This document shows positions 8,470 to 16,558 of a DNA stretch of 64,000 nt, in pieces. Source of the stretch: Lactobacillus xylocopicola (lineage in GTDB: Bacteria; Bacillota; Bacilli; Lactobacillales; Lactobacillaceae); the NCBI RefSeq assembly GCF_033096005.1, contig NZ_AP026803.1:223501-287500 (forward strand), given 5' to 3'. Position numbers and translations under genes: made by a program. The notes below the pieces were generated by a model that was not told where the DNA came from, did not search any database, and saw nothing but the letters and a program-made list of their open reading frames with translations. The first letter of the stretch is position 1, and each line of letters starts with the position of its first letter.

Positions 8470-9525
8470 GTGAAAAAATTGCAAGATAAAGATTATATGC
8501 GGATGGCTGTCAAAGAAGCAGTGAAGGCGCAAGGCATGACCTGGACCAACCCCTTGGTGGGAGCCGTGATTGTCAAAGACGGTCAGGTGCTGGCCACCGG
8601 CTACCACCACCAGTACGGGCGTGAACACGCGGAAGTTAATGCGCTGTTGCATTTGACGAAGTTTGAAGAAGCGCGTGGCGCAACGCTCTATGTTACGTTG
8701 GAGCCGTGCAGCCACTACGGCAAGCAGCCGCCTTGCTGTAAGAAGGTGGCTGCAGCCGGCATCAAGCGGGTCATTATAGGTCAGGTTGATCCCCACGAAG
8801 TTGTAGGCGGTAAGGGAATTAAATATCTCAATGAACATAACGTGGAAACGGAAGTAATCGGTGGCACGGAGTACTTGAATGAGGCGTATAACTTCTTTTA
8901 CCGTCAGCAACGGCCACTGGTCACCATGAAATATGCAATGTCGCTTGACGGCAAGCTCAATGAGGCTGGGAACAAGCGCACAATGTTGACGGGTGAGGCG
9001 GCACAAGATGACGTGCAGCAGTTGCGCCTGCGTAATCAGGCTATCTTGGTAGGTGCAAACACGGTGCGCGTGGACGATCCGCTGCTGACGGTCAGGATTA
9101 GGCCCCTGCCGCAACTGCCAATCAGGATTGTGTTAACACGTGATGCCAACCGACTTGATTTGACTAAAAAAATATTCAAGACGCCTGGCCCTATCTGGCT
9201 ATTGAGTCAAACCGAACTAACGGAACGGCACGAAGAAAACGTGCGCTGTTTTACCGCTGAAAAATGGACGCCAGCGAAAATTGTGCAATTGTTGACCGAT
9301 CACAACCTGCAGTCGTTACTGGTAGAGGGTGGTAGCAATGTGCAGGCCCAGTTTATTGCAGCCGCCTTGGCTGATGAGGTGGTTGCTTACATTGCACCGA
9401 CACTGCTTGGTGGGTCAGCACTGCCCGTAGCAATGGGCCAGGAAGCATCACAGAAGGTGCATTACCAAGTATGTGATGTCCAAACTTTGGGTCCAGACGT
9501 GCGCCTTCGCGCAAGGAGAGAATAA
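8470..9525 (+). CDS. ribD: Bifunctional riboflavin deaminase/reductase RibD
   Basis: Catalyses the second and third steps of riboflavin synthesis: deamination of the pyrimidine intermediate and reduction of its ribose side chain. Residues 1-145 are a zinc-dependent cytidine-deaminase-like domain with HAEVNAL and EPCSHYGKQPPCC as metal ligands; residues 146-351 are a reductase domain (MKYAMSLDGKLNE, VGANTVRVDDPLLTVR, LLVEGGSNVQAQF). The GTG at 8470 overlaps the only Shine-Dalgarno (AGGAAG, 8465-8470), so translation more likely begins at TTG 8479, eight bases past it, giving 348 residues. First gene of the FMN-controlled operon; ribE begins immediately after the stop. Confidence 0.96.
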   Translation: MKKLQDKDYMRMAVKEAVKAQGMTWTNPLVGAVIVKDGQVLATGYHHQYGREHAEVNALLHLTKFEEARGATLYVTLEPCSHYGKQPPCCKKVAAAGIKRVIIGQVDPHEVVGGKGIKYLNEHNVETEVIGGTEYLNEAYNFFYRQQRPLVTMKYAMSLDGKLNEAGNKRTMLTGEAAQDDVQQLRLRNQAILVGANTVRVDDPLLTVRIRPLPQLPIRIVLTRDANRLDLTKKIFKTPGPIWLLSQTELTERHEENVRCFTAEKWTPAKIVQLLTDHNLQSLLVEGGSNVQAQFIAAALADEVVAYIAPTLLGGSALPVAMGQEASQKVHYQVCDVQTLGPDVRLRARRE

Positions 9526-10146
9526 ATGTTTACAGGAATTATTCAGACAACAGGTAGAATTACGCGTTTAGACGTTACTGACCAGCATGCGCGCTTAGGT
9601 GTTAGCGCTCCCAAGCTAGTTGAAAGTAGCTTGCCGCTTGGGGCCAGCATTGCCGTCAACGGTATTTGCTTAACGGTAACTGATTGGCGAGAAAGTGACT
9701 TCACGGTTGACGTAATGCCGGAGACAATGAGGCGAACTAACCTGGGTAGGTTGGCTCGCGGCAGCCTAGTTAATTTAGAACCGTCACTTGCATTAGACAG
9801 CAAACTGGACGGTCATATTGTTGCTGGACACGTTGATACTACAGCGGAATTAATTGACCGGGTGGAGAATGAAAATGCGGTTGAACTGGGCTTTCGGGTG
9901 CCCCATAAGTATGATCCCTATATTGTTGAAAAGGGGTCAATTGCAATCGACGGTATCAGCTTGACGGTCACAATGGCCCAGCAAGACGCATTTGGTGTCA
10001 GCCTAATTCCCTTTACAGTTGCCAACACAACGCTGGCCCATTATGGTTTAGGTGATTTAGTTAACATCGAAGTCGACATGCTTGGCCGCTATGCAGTCAA
10101 GCAGATTCAGGCGTGGAAAAAAAGAGTTTTAACGGAGAAAAGATAA
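9526..10146 (+). CDS. ribE: Riboflavin synthase alpha subunit RibE
   Basis: Dismutates two molecules of 6,7-dimethyl-8-ribityllumazine to riboflavin plus the pyrimidine donor. It shows the internal duplication of the family: each half carries a MFTGII.. or HIVAGHVD type strand and a GSIAVNGICLTV / GSIAIDGISLTV motif. MFTGIIQTTG is the canonical N-terminus. The length of 206 residues is normal. Shine-Dalgarno AGGAGAG precedes the ATG, which abuts the ribD stop. Its stop overlaps the start of ribBA by one base, so the two are translationally coupled. Confidence 0.97.
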   Translation: MFTGIIQTTGRITRLDVTDQHARLGVSAPKLVESSLPLGASIAVNGICLTVTDWRESDFTVDVMPETMRRTNLGRLARGSLVNLEPSLALDSKLDGHIVAGHVDTTAELIDRVENENAVELGFRVPHKYDPYIVEKGSIAIDGISLTVTMAQQDAFGVSLIPFTVANTTLAHYGLGDLVNIEVDMLGRYAVKQIQAWKKRVLTEKR

Positions 10147-11372
10147 TGAGCGATCAATTAAACGAAAAAATGACCAAAATTTTAGACCACATGCGGGCAG
10201 GCGGTCTGATAATCGTAGCGGATTCACCCCAACGTGAGTCTGAAGGTGACATGATTGGCCTGGCTGAAAAGGTGACGCCGGAGACAGTCAACATGATGAT
10301 TTCTAAGGCGCGCGGCCTGCTCTGCGTACCGATGAGCAAGGACTATGCCGATCGCATGCAGCTAGCGCCGATTGAAACGGGATCAAACGACACCTTTGGT
10401 ACCGCCTTTACCCTGAGTGTGGATGCGACAGAAACGACTACCGGCATTTCAGCCTTTGACCGAGCCAAGACGATTAAGAAGCTGGCCGACCCGAGTAGCA
10501 AGTGGGATGACTTTTACCATCCTGGTCACGTCTTTCCCTTGGTCGCAAAGGAGGGCGGCGTTTTGGAGCGGACCGGTCACACCGAGGCCTCACTAGATTT
10601 GGCCCGCCTGGCCGGTGTTGCACCGGTTGGCTTTATTTGCGAATGCATCAAAAAAGATGGCACGATGGCGCGGCGCAAGGACTTAAAAGCCTTGGCCGAA
10701 GGGCTAGGAATTCCCTACCTGACGATTGAGGAATTGATTGAATACCGCAAGGGTCAGGAGAACAAGGACCTGGACATCGAGGCTTTTGCCCAAGTTGATT
10801 TTCCAACCAAGTACGGACACTTCATGCTTGAGGGCTTCCGCGACAAAAAGCATCCGGATAAAGAACCAACCCTGCTTATCAGCAAGGGGAAGGTCAAGCC
10901 GGGTGAACCACTGTTGCTCCGCCTGCACAGTGAATGTCTGACGGGTGATGTTTTTAGCTCTAAACGCTGCGATTGTGGTGCCCAGCTGGCTGAAGCTTTG
11001 ACTAAGATAGAAGCTAATGGGTCGGGGGCTGTTCTGTACCTGCGCCAAGAGGGCCGCGGCATTGGCTTGGAAAACAAGTTGCGCGCCTACCAACTGCAGG
11101 ATGAAGGAATGAACACGGTCGAGGCTAACCAGCATCTAGGTCTACCGGTGGATGCGCGCCGCTATAACATTGCGGCGGAAATCTTGCGCCAAAAAGGCAT
11201 AAGCGAAATTGAACTAATGACTAACAATCCGGACAAGGTTGACCAGCTGGAAGGCTACGGCATCAAGGTCGTCAAGCGTCTGCCAGTTGAAGTGGGCCTA
11301 ACGGCAGAAAATAAACGGTACTTGACAACTAAGAAGCATGAAATGAATCATATTTTGAATGAGGTGGACTAA
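10146..11372 (+). CDS. ribBA: Bifunctional 3,4-DHBP synthase / GTP cyclohydrolase II RibBA
   Basis: Starts the pathway by two separate reactions: ribulose-5-phosphate to 3,4-dihydroxy-2-butanone 4-phosphate, and GTP to the ribosylaminopyrimidine. The N-terminal half has RESEGDMIG (metal-binding acidic loop), HPGHVFPL and RTGHTEAS. The C-terminal half has the cyclohydrolase zinc motif ECLTGDVFSSKRCDCG and the catalytic RQEGRGIGL. I use ATG 10146, with GGAGAA upstream at 10135-10140 and TAATG overlap with ribE, instead of an in-frame ATG at 10113 inside ribE. The protein is 408 residues, normal for the fusion. Confidence 0.96.
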   Translation: MSDQLNEKMTKILDHMRAGGLIIVADSPQRESEGDMIGLAEKVTPETVNMMISKARGLLCVPMSKDYADRMQLAPIETGSNDTFGTAFTLSVDATETTTGISAFDRAKTIKKLADPSSKWDDFYHPGHVFPLVAKEGGVLERTGHTEASLDLARLAGVAPVGFICECIKKDGTMARRKDLKALAEGLGIPYLTIEELIEYRKGQENKDLDIEAFAQVDFPTKYGHFMLEGFRDKKHPDKEPTLLISKGKVKPGEPLLLRLHSECLTGDVFSSKRCDCGAQLAEALTKIEANGSGAVLYLRQEGRGIGLENKLRAYQLQDEGMNTVEANQHLGLPVDARRYNIAAEILRQKGISEIELMTNNPDKVDQLEGYGIKVVKRLPVEVGLTAENKRYLTTKKHEMNHILNEVD

Positions 11373-11373
11373 A

Positions 11374-11847
11374 ATGAAGGAAATTACGGGTAATATTACT
11401 GTTGGTCAGGACAAGCGCATCGGCATCGTCTGTGCCCAGTTTAACGGTGTTGTAACCGACCGTTTACTAACTGGGGCAATCGCCCAATTGCAGAAGTCGG
11501 GTGTACAAGATGAAAACATTGTGGTCGTTCATGTACCGGGGGCCTTTGAAGTGGCTCGTGCTGCTAACTGCCTGGCCAACAGTGGTAAGGTCGACGGGGT
11601 CATCGCGCTGGGTGCGGTAATCCGCGGAGAGACCGCCCACTTTACCTATGTGTGTGAGGGGGCCACGGCACAAATCGCTGAGGCGTCTGCCAATGGTCCA
11701 GTTCCTGTGATGTTTGGGGTGCTTATGACTGACACGGTGGCCCAGGCAACGGACCGGGCCGGTGGCAAGTCAGGCAACAAGGGTGCAGAGTGCGCCACCG
11801 ATGTCTTAGAGGTTCTGAGTATCGAAGAGCAAATTGACCAACTATAA
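11374..11847 (+). CDS. ribH: 6,7-dimethyl-8-ribityllumazine synthase RibH
   Basis: Joins the butanone phosphate from RibBA to the pyrimidine from RibD; forms icosahedral capsids in many bacteria. Diagnostic motifs are ARFN-like AQFNGVVTDRLL, HVPGAFEVA, GAVIRGETAHFTYV (with the catalytic His) and PVMFGVLMTDTVAQA. The ATG at 11374 is 1 base after the ribBA stop and is preceded by GAGGTGG. The 157-residue length is typical. It is the last gene of the operon; a strong terminator follows. Confidence 0.97.
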   Translation: MKEITGNITVGQDKRIGIVCAQFNGVVTDRLLTGAIAQLQKSGVQDENIVVVHVPGAFEVARAANCLANSGKVDGVIALGAVIRGETAHFTYVCEGATAQIAEASANGPVPVMFGVLMTDTVAQATDRAGGKSGNKGAECATDVLEVLSIEEQIDQL

Positions 11848-11896
11848 GAATAAATGAGTGCATCGTGCTGGTGCTACGCCATTGGTACCGGCATAC

Positions 11897-11936
11897 AAAA
11901 CAGGACATTTCTTTAAAGAGGAATGTCCTGTTTTTG
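11897..11936 (+). terminator. Terminator of the rib operon
   Basis: Stem AACAGGACATT / AATGTCCTGTT with an AT-rich loop and T run. Confidence 0.85.
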
Positions 11937-12038
11937 GTTATTTTGTTGGGGTGAAAATGAGCTAGTAAAATGATTAGTTAACTTTTATAATTTGCTTGAT
12001 AGAGTAATTTTTTTGGTAAAGCAAATGGGAGTAAAGAA

Positions 12039-12752
12039 ATGATTGAAATTAACGGCTTGCATGGCGTTCCCCAGATTTCTGAACCAGGTTATTTACCCAA
12101 AATACTGGTAGAAACGATAAAAAAAGAGAACTTTACAATTGCAGAAGGGGATGTCCTTTGTGTTGCTTCTAAGCTATGTTCGATTGCCGAAGGCAATGTA
12201 ATTGAGCTGGGTCAGGTAAGACCGTCTGTGCTAGCACAGAAAATTCATGCTCAAATTCCGCGTAAAGATGCCCGATTAATCCAAGTGGTTATTGATCAAA
12301 CAGGTGATCCAACTGGCAACAGCCTTGAAATAGCTGATAATTATCTTGGTGCATGGCTGTCCAGTGGCCTGTTTCTAACCAGTGGCGGGGTCGACAAGGG
12401 TCAGGGTGATACCGTAATTACTTTGCCGCAGGATTGTGATCGATCGGCACGGGAAATTCGTGCTGCAATTTTTGCTGAATTGGGCATCAGGACGAGTGTC
12501 ATTATTACGGATAGTGATGGCCGTGTTGATAAAAAGGGTGCAACTCAGGTCGCAATTGGCCTTAGCGGACTTAGTGGTTTGCGGGTCAACGAGCATACAC
12601 ATACGTCTGAGACCCTGTGTGATCTGCTGGCAGCCGCTGCGGGTCTGGTAATGGGTCAGCGCGGTGTCAACATTCCATTAGTCTGCATTCATGGTTTGGA
12701 CTATGAGAAGTCACTTGAGTGCGGAATCGGGGATGTGGTGAATGGAAGGTAG
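12039..12752 (+). CDS. CofE-like (F420-0:gamma-glutamyl ligase family) protein
   Basis: Resembles coenzyme F420-0:L-glutamate ligase, a GTP-dependent amide ligase. Family motifs are GDVLCVASKLCSIAEGNVIEL near residues 39-60 (family form is VLVVASKIVSKAEG), a GVDKG.GDTVITLPQD block near 110-128, and SVIITDSDGRVDKKGATQVAIGLSGL near 150-175. The length of 237 residues matches the family. Lactobacilli are not known to make F420, so the true substrate is probably a different small carboxylate or cofactor. It stands alone behind the riboflavin operon, with its own terminator. GTP ligase chemistry is inferred from family, the substrate is unknown. Confidence 0.82.
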   Translation: MIEINGLHGVPQISEPGYLPKILVETIKKENFTIAEGDVLCVASKLCSIAEGNVIELGQVRPSVLAQKIHAQIPRKDARLIQVVIDQTGDPTGNSLEIADNYLGAWLSSGLFLTSGGVDKGQGDTVITLPQDCDRSAREIRAAIFAELGIRTSVIITDSDGRVDKKGATQVAIGLSGLSGLRVNEHTHTSETLCDLLAAAAGLVMGQRGVNIPLVCIHGLDYEKSLECGIGDVVNGR

Positions 12753-12852
12753 TTATTTTTAGAGGGAGGATAAATAAAATAATTAGCGAAAAAATAATAT
12801 ATCCTATATTCATTTCAAATTTTTTGAAAATCTCTTAATTACAACACTTGCA

Positions 12853-12896
12853 AAAAATGACACTAGACAATATATCGTCTAGTGTCATTTTTATTT
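12853..12896 (+). terminator. Strong terminator after the CofE-like gene
   Basis: About 15 base pairs: AAAATGACACTAGAC paired to GTCTAGTGTCATTTT around an eight-base AT loop. It is symmetric enough to act on both strands. Confidence 0.85.
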
Positions 12897-12950
12897 ATTA
12901 TTGATTTTTTGCTGTCAAAAGTTTTGCAAATTCATTTTGGCAGTTATGGT

Positions 12951-12990
12951 TTGCCAAAAAGGCAACTAGATTATGTTGTAAGCGCATACT
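12951..12990 (+). promoter_or_regulatory. Putative control region of the mannitol operon
   Basis: Contains an inverted repeat TTGCC-N5-GGCAA at 12951-12965 (possible regulator operator) and a cre-like box TGTAAGCGCATACT at 12977-12990, which matches TGWAANCGNTNWCA at all but two fixed positions. Both sit 50-90 bases before mtlA. CcpA and MtlR control are known for such operons; binding here is inferred. Confidence 0.4.
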
Positions 12991-13040
12991 AATACCCATA
13001 AAATAAAAATATGAACGAAGTTTGATAGGAGGAGATAGAA

Positions 13041-14843
13041 ATGACACAAGATAGTCAGGCTGTTGGGCAAACGACAGTCAAACAAAAAAGTTCAATTAAA
13101 ACTAAGATTCAACGTTTTGGTACTGCTCTCTCCGGGATGATTATGCCTAATATTGCGGCAATCATTGCCTGGGGACTGGTAACAGCACTGTTTTTGGTGC
13201 CGGGAGGTTGGTTACCTAATGCGCAAATTGCTAAATTAATTAATCCCATGCTCCATTATTTGCTACCTCTACTGATAGGTTATGTCGGTGGTCGCATGGT
13301 ATATGAGGAGCGTGGTGCCGTTGTCGGTGCTATTGCAACGACAGGTGTAATTGTCGGAGCCGATGTACCTATGTTTCTCGGTGCCATGATTATGGGACCT
13401 TTTGGGGGCTGGTGCATGAAGCAATTTGACCGGCTATTTTCAGACAAGATAAGAACTGGCTTTGAAATGATTTACCAAAATTTCTCTGCAGGGATTATCG
13501 GAATGGTCCTGGCTATTATTGGGCAGTTTATTGTTAACCCCTTGGTGGTTGGTGGTAGCAACATTGCCGCTCAAGGTGTTTCTTGGATTATCTCGGCCCA
13601 CTTACTGCCACTAGCTAATATTTTTATTGAGCCAGCCAAAGTCTTGTTCCTTAACAATGCGGTTGGTAATGGTATTTTGGTCCCATTAGGTATTCAGCAA
13701 GTAGGACAGGCGGGTAAGTCAATCCTCTTCTTGCTGGAATCCAATCCTGGTCCGGGGTTAGGAATTTTACTTGCTTTTTGTCTGTACGGCAAGGGCAGTT
13801 CTAAATCGTCGGCACCAGGTGCAGTTATTATTCAGTTCTTAGGTGGTATCCATGAAATATACTTCCCGTATATTTTAATGAAACCACTCTTGATTGTTCC
13901 TGCTATTTTGGCAGGTATATCGGGAACATTTACTTTTCAGTTACTAGGTGCTGGGTTAAAAGCAGCTGCCTCACCTGGGTCAATTATTTCAATTCTATTG
14001 ATGACTCCTAAGGGCAGTTATATTGCCAACTTGGCAGGTATTTTAGTAGCTACAATTGTTTCCTTTATTCTCTCAGCAATTATTCTCAAGCGAGACAAGT
14101 CGCTTGGCGGTGATCTTGAAACTAAACAGGCAGAAATGCAGCAAATGAAGGCTGAGTCCAAGGGCCTTACAAATAATAACAACGGGTTATCGGCTTCAAC
14201 CGATATTAAAAAGATTATCTTTGCTTGTGATGCTGGTATGGGATCATCGGCAATGGGTGCATCATTATTACGTGATAAGTTAAAGAAAGCTGGCATAACA
14301 ACTGTTCCAGTAACCAATGTTGCTGTACGCGACTTAAAACCAGAACCCAATTTATTAGTAGTTACGCAAAAGGAACTAACAGATCGGGCAACCGAAAAAA
14401 CTCCCGCTGCAATTCATGTTTCTGTTGGTAATTTCATGAACAGTTCACGCTATGATGAAATTGTACAGATGCTAAAACAGAATGTTAATAAAGCTAACTC
14501 TGATAGTGTTTCTGAAGAACCAGCTGAAAATATTTCAGGTTTATTCAGCCAGATTGATTTCGCAAGAGTTAAAAAAATCAGCTTTGTAAGTGGAGACGAA
14601 AACGTTGGCTCAACCACAATGGCAGTAAGTTCATTCAACGATGAACTTAAACTGGCGCAAAAGAACCTGACTGCTAACCAGACATCTTTAGCAAATGTTC
14701 AGGATAGTCCAGATCAGTTGCTAATCACAACAACTGCAATGGTAGAGCAACTAAAAAGGCATGTTTCACAAGCACAAATAGTTGCTGTTGATGACCTGCT
14801 AAAGGACAAAAATTTAAAAAATCTGATTTTCCATTTAGAGTAG
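13041..14843 (+). CDS. mtlA: PTS mannitol-specific EIICB component MtlA
   Basis: Membrane permease that imports and phosphorylates mannitol. Residues 20-350 form the EIIC domain with about eight membrane segments and the family motif around GGIHEIYFPY, where the conserved GIHE sits in the substrate site. A EIIB domain follows with the phospho-cysteine loop FACDAGMGSSAMGASLL, Cys near residue 396. Beyond it, residues about 510-600 look like a second EIIB-like domain (FVSGDENVGSTTMAVSSF) whose cysteine is missing. First gene of mtlA-mtlF-mtlD; Shine-Dalgarno AGGAGG. No EIIA is fused, and mtlF supplies it. Confidence 0.95.
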   Translation: MTQDSQAVGQTTVKQKSSIKTKIQRFGTALSGMIMPNIAAIIAWGLVTALFLVPGGWLPNAQIAKLINPMLHYLLPLLIGYVGGRMVYEERGAVVGAIATTGVIVGADVPMFLGAMIMGPFGGWCMKQFDRLFSDKIRTGFEMIYQNFSAGIIGMVLAIIGQFIVNPLVVGGSNIAAQGVSWIISAHLLPLANIFIEPAKVLFLNNAVGNGILVPLGIQQVGQAGKSILFLLESNPGPGLGILLAFCLYGKGSSKSSAPGAVIIQFLGGIHEIYFPYILMKPLLIVPAILAGISGTFTFQLLGAGLKAAASPGSIISILLMTPKGSYIANLAGILVATIVSFILSAIILKRDKSLGGDLETKQAEMQQMKAESKGLTNNNNGLSASTDIKKIIFACDAGMGSSAMGASLLRDKLKKAGITTVPVTNVAVRDLKPEPNLLVVTQKELTDRATEKTPAAIHVSVGNFMNSSRYDEIVQMLKQNVNKANSDSVSEEPAENISGLFSQIDFARVKKISFVSGDENVGSTTMAVSSFNDELKLAQKNLTANQTSLANVQDSPDQLLITTTAMVEQLKRHVSQAQIVAVDDLLKDKNLKNLIFHLE

Positions 14844-14857
14844 TTAGGATTTAGAAA

Positions 14858-15301
14858 ATGAAACTTGATAAAAAGATGATTAAGCTGAATCAGCACTTCG
14901 ACACAAAAGAAGACGCAATTCGAGCTGCCGGTCAATTATTGGTTGATAACGGATGTGTTGAACCTGGTTATGTTAATTCAATGCTCGAACGCAATAAGGA
15001 ACTTTCAACATATATTGGTAACTTTATTGCCATTCCACACGGTATCGATGAGGGTAAAAAGTATATTGAAAAAACCGGCATTTCCGTTATTCAAGTTCCT
15101 GAAGGAATCGAGTTTGGGGAAAACCATGATGATCATAAAGTGGTAACGGTGGTTTTCGGTATTGCTGGTGTAAATAACGAACATTTGAATGTTTTGTCAC
15201 AAATTGCACTGTTTTGTAGAAAAGTTGAAAACGTTGCCAAATTAGCAGATGCACAGTCAGAACAAGAAGTAATTGATCTTTTAAAAGAGGTAGAAGAATA
15301 G
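14858..15301 (+). CDS. mtlF: PTS mannitol-specific EIIA component MtlF
   Basis: Cytoplasmic phosphocarrier that passes phosphate from HPr to the EIIB domain of MtlA. The active-site histidine is His61 in [12 protein letters not shown]. The length of 147 residues is normal for a stand-alone EIIA of the mannitol/fructose class. It begins 14 bases after mtlA, and its TAG stop overlaps the GTG start of mtlD by one base. Confidence 0.95.
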   Translation: MKLDKKMIKLNQHFDTKEDAIRAAGQLLVDNGCVEPGYVNSMLERNKELSTYIGNFIAIPHGIDEGKKYIEKTGISVIQVPEGIEFGENHDDHKVVTVVFGIAGVNNEHLNVLSQIALFCRKVENVAKLADAQSEQEVIDLLKEVEE

Positions 15302-16449
15302 TGAAAGCAGTACATTTTGGAGCAGGTAATATTGGCCGCGGTTTTATTGGTGAAACATTAGCTGATAATGACTTTGCGATTGCCTTTGTCGACGTGAACG
15401 AAACAATTATTGATGAGCTGAACAGACGTCATGAGTACACAATTGAGTTAGCGGCCGATGGACAACAGAAAATTAACGTTAAAAACGTCCGAGGAATTAA
15501 TAATAGTAAAAACCCGGACCAAGTTATCGCTGCAATTGCCGAAACAGACATAGTGACAACAGCCATTGGGCCAAAGATTTTACAGTTTATTGCGCAATTA
15601 ATTGCCCAGGGAATTAATGCCCGAAAAGATAAAGGTAATGAGCAAAAAATTGATATCATTGCTTGTGAAAATATGATTGGTGGTTCTCAGTTATTAAAGC
15701 AAGAAGTATACAAGCACTTGGAAGATAGTGATAAAACGTTTGCTGATAAATATATCGGTTTTCCCAATGCGGCCGTTGATCGAATAGTCCCCTTGCAAGA
15801 ACATGACGATCCACTAATGGTTTCGGTTGAACCCTTTAAAGAATGGATTGTTGATAAGTCGCAAATGGCAAATCCTTCTTTAAAATTGACGGGAGTTGAC
15901 TATGCCACAGACTTGGAGCCATATATTGAGCGTAAATTATTTTCTGTTAACACAGGGCATGCTACTGTTGCTTATACAGGTAAAACCCTTGGTTACAATA
16001 GTATCGGGGAGGCTATTAAAGATGATCGAGTACTGAGCCAGTTAAAGGGTGTCTTAAAAGAAACAGGTGACCTACTGATTGCAAAGTGGAATTTTGATCG
16101 GACGAAGCATAAAAAGTACCAAGAAAAAATCATTAAGCGCTTTGAAAATCCATATATTTCTGATACGATTGCCCGAGTTGGCCGCACGCCGATTCGTAAG
16201 TTGGGCTATGATGAGCGTTTCATTAGACCGATTCGTGAAGCAAAGGACAGAGGACTAGATTATAGTAATTTGCTGGCAACGGCAGCTAAAATTTACCAGT
16301 TCGATGTCTCTAACGATGATGAAAGTGTAAAATTGCAACAAATGATTCAAGACAAGTTTGCAGAAGTAGTAGTTGCAACAACTGGCTTGAAGGACCAAGA
16401 CTTGGTCAATGCACTTGCTGGTGCCATATCAGAAGAGTTTAAAAAATAA
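15301..16449 (+). CDS. mtlD: Mannitol-1-phosphate 5-dehydrogenase MtlD
   Basis: Oxidises mannitol-1-phosphate to fructose-6-phosphate with NAD. The N-terminal Rossmann motif is [13 protein letters not shown]; the polyol dehydrogenase signature is in [16 protein letters not shown]. The 382-residue length is standard. The start codon is GTG, overlapping mtlF by one base, which implies translational coupling. A hairpin terminator follows. Confidence 0.96.
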   Translation: MKAVHFGAGNIGRGFIGETLADNDFAIAFVDVNETIIDELNRRHEYTIELAADGQQKINVKNVRGINNSKNPDQVIAAIAETDIVTTAIGPKILQFIAQLIAQGINARKDKGNEQKIDIIACENMIGGSQLLKQEVYKHLEDSDKTFADKYIGFPNAAVDRIVPLQEHDDPLMVSVEPFKEWIVDKSQMANPSLKLTGVDYATDLEPYIERKLFSVNTGHATVAYTGKTLGYNSIGEAIKDDRVLSQLKGVLKETGDLLIAKWNFDRTKHKKYQEKIIKRFENPYISDTIARVGRTPIRKLGYDERFIRPIREAKDRGLDYSNLLATAAKIYQFDVSNDDESVKLQQMIQDKFAEVVVATTGLKDQDLVNALAGAISEEFKK

Positions 16450-16467
16450 AATTTGTTTAACAGAAAG

Positions 16468-16509
16468 AACAGTCATTTGAGATAGTTAAGTTGAAGAATG
16501 ACTGTTTTT
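16468..16509 (+). terminator. Terminator between mtlD and mtlR
   Basis: Perfect ten-base stem AACAGTCATT / AATGACTGTT with a 19-base loop and five T. It separates the enzyme operon from the regulator gene. Confidence 0.75.
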
Positions 16510-16558
16510 GCTGATGCCAACTGATTACTTGATGATAATACCAGCAGGGGTGGTGAAA

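Noticed and set aside
8443..9114. Long minus-strand frame opposite ribD
   Set aside because: ribD has complete domain motifs in the other strand; the opposite frame has no recognisable protein features.
10704..11135. Minus-strand frames opposite ribBA
   Set aside because: Shadows of the GTP cyclohydrolase domain; no ribosome sites.
12931..12965. Sigma-54 promoter upstream of mtlA (TTGG...TTTGCC)
   Set aside because: Twelve bases separate GG and GC; the class needs exactly ten.
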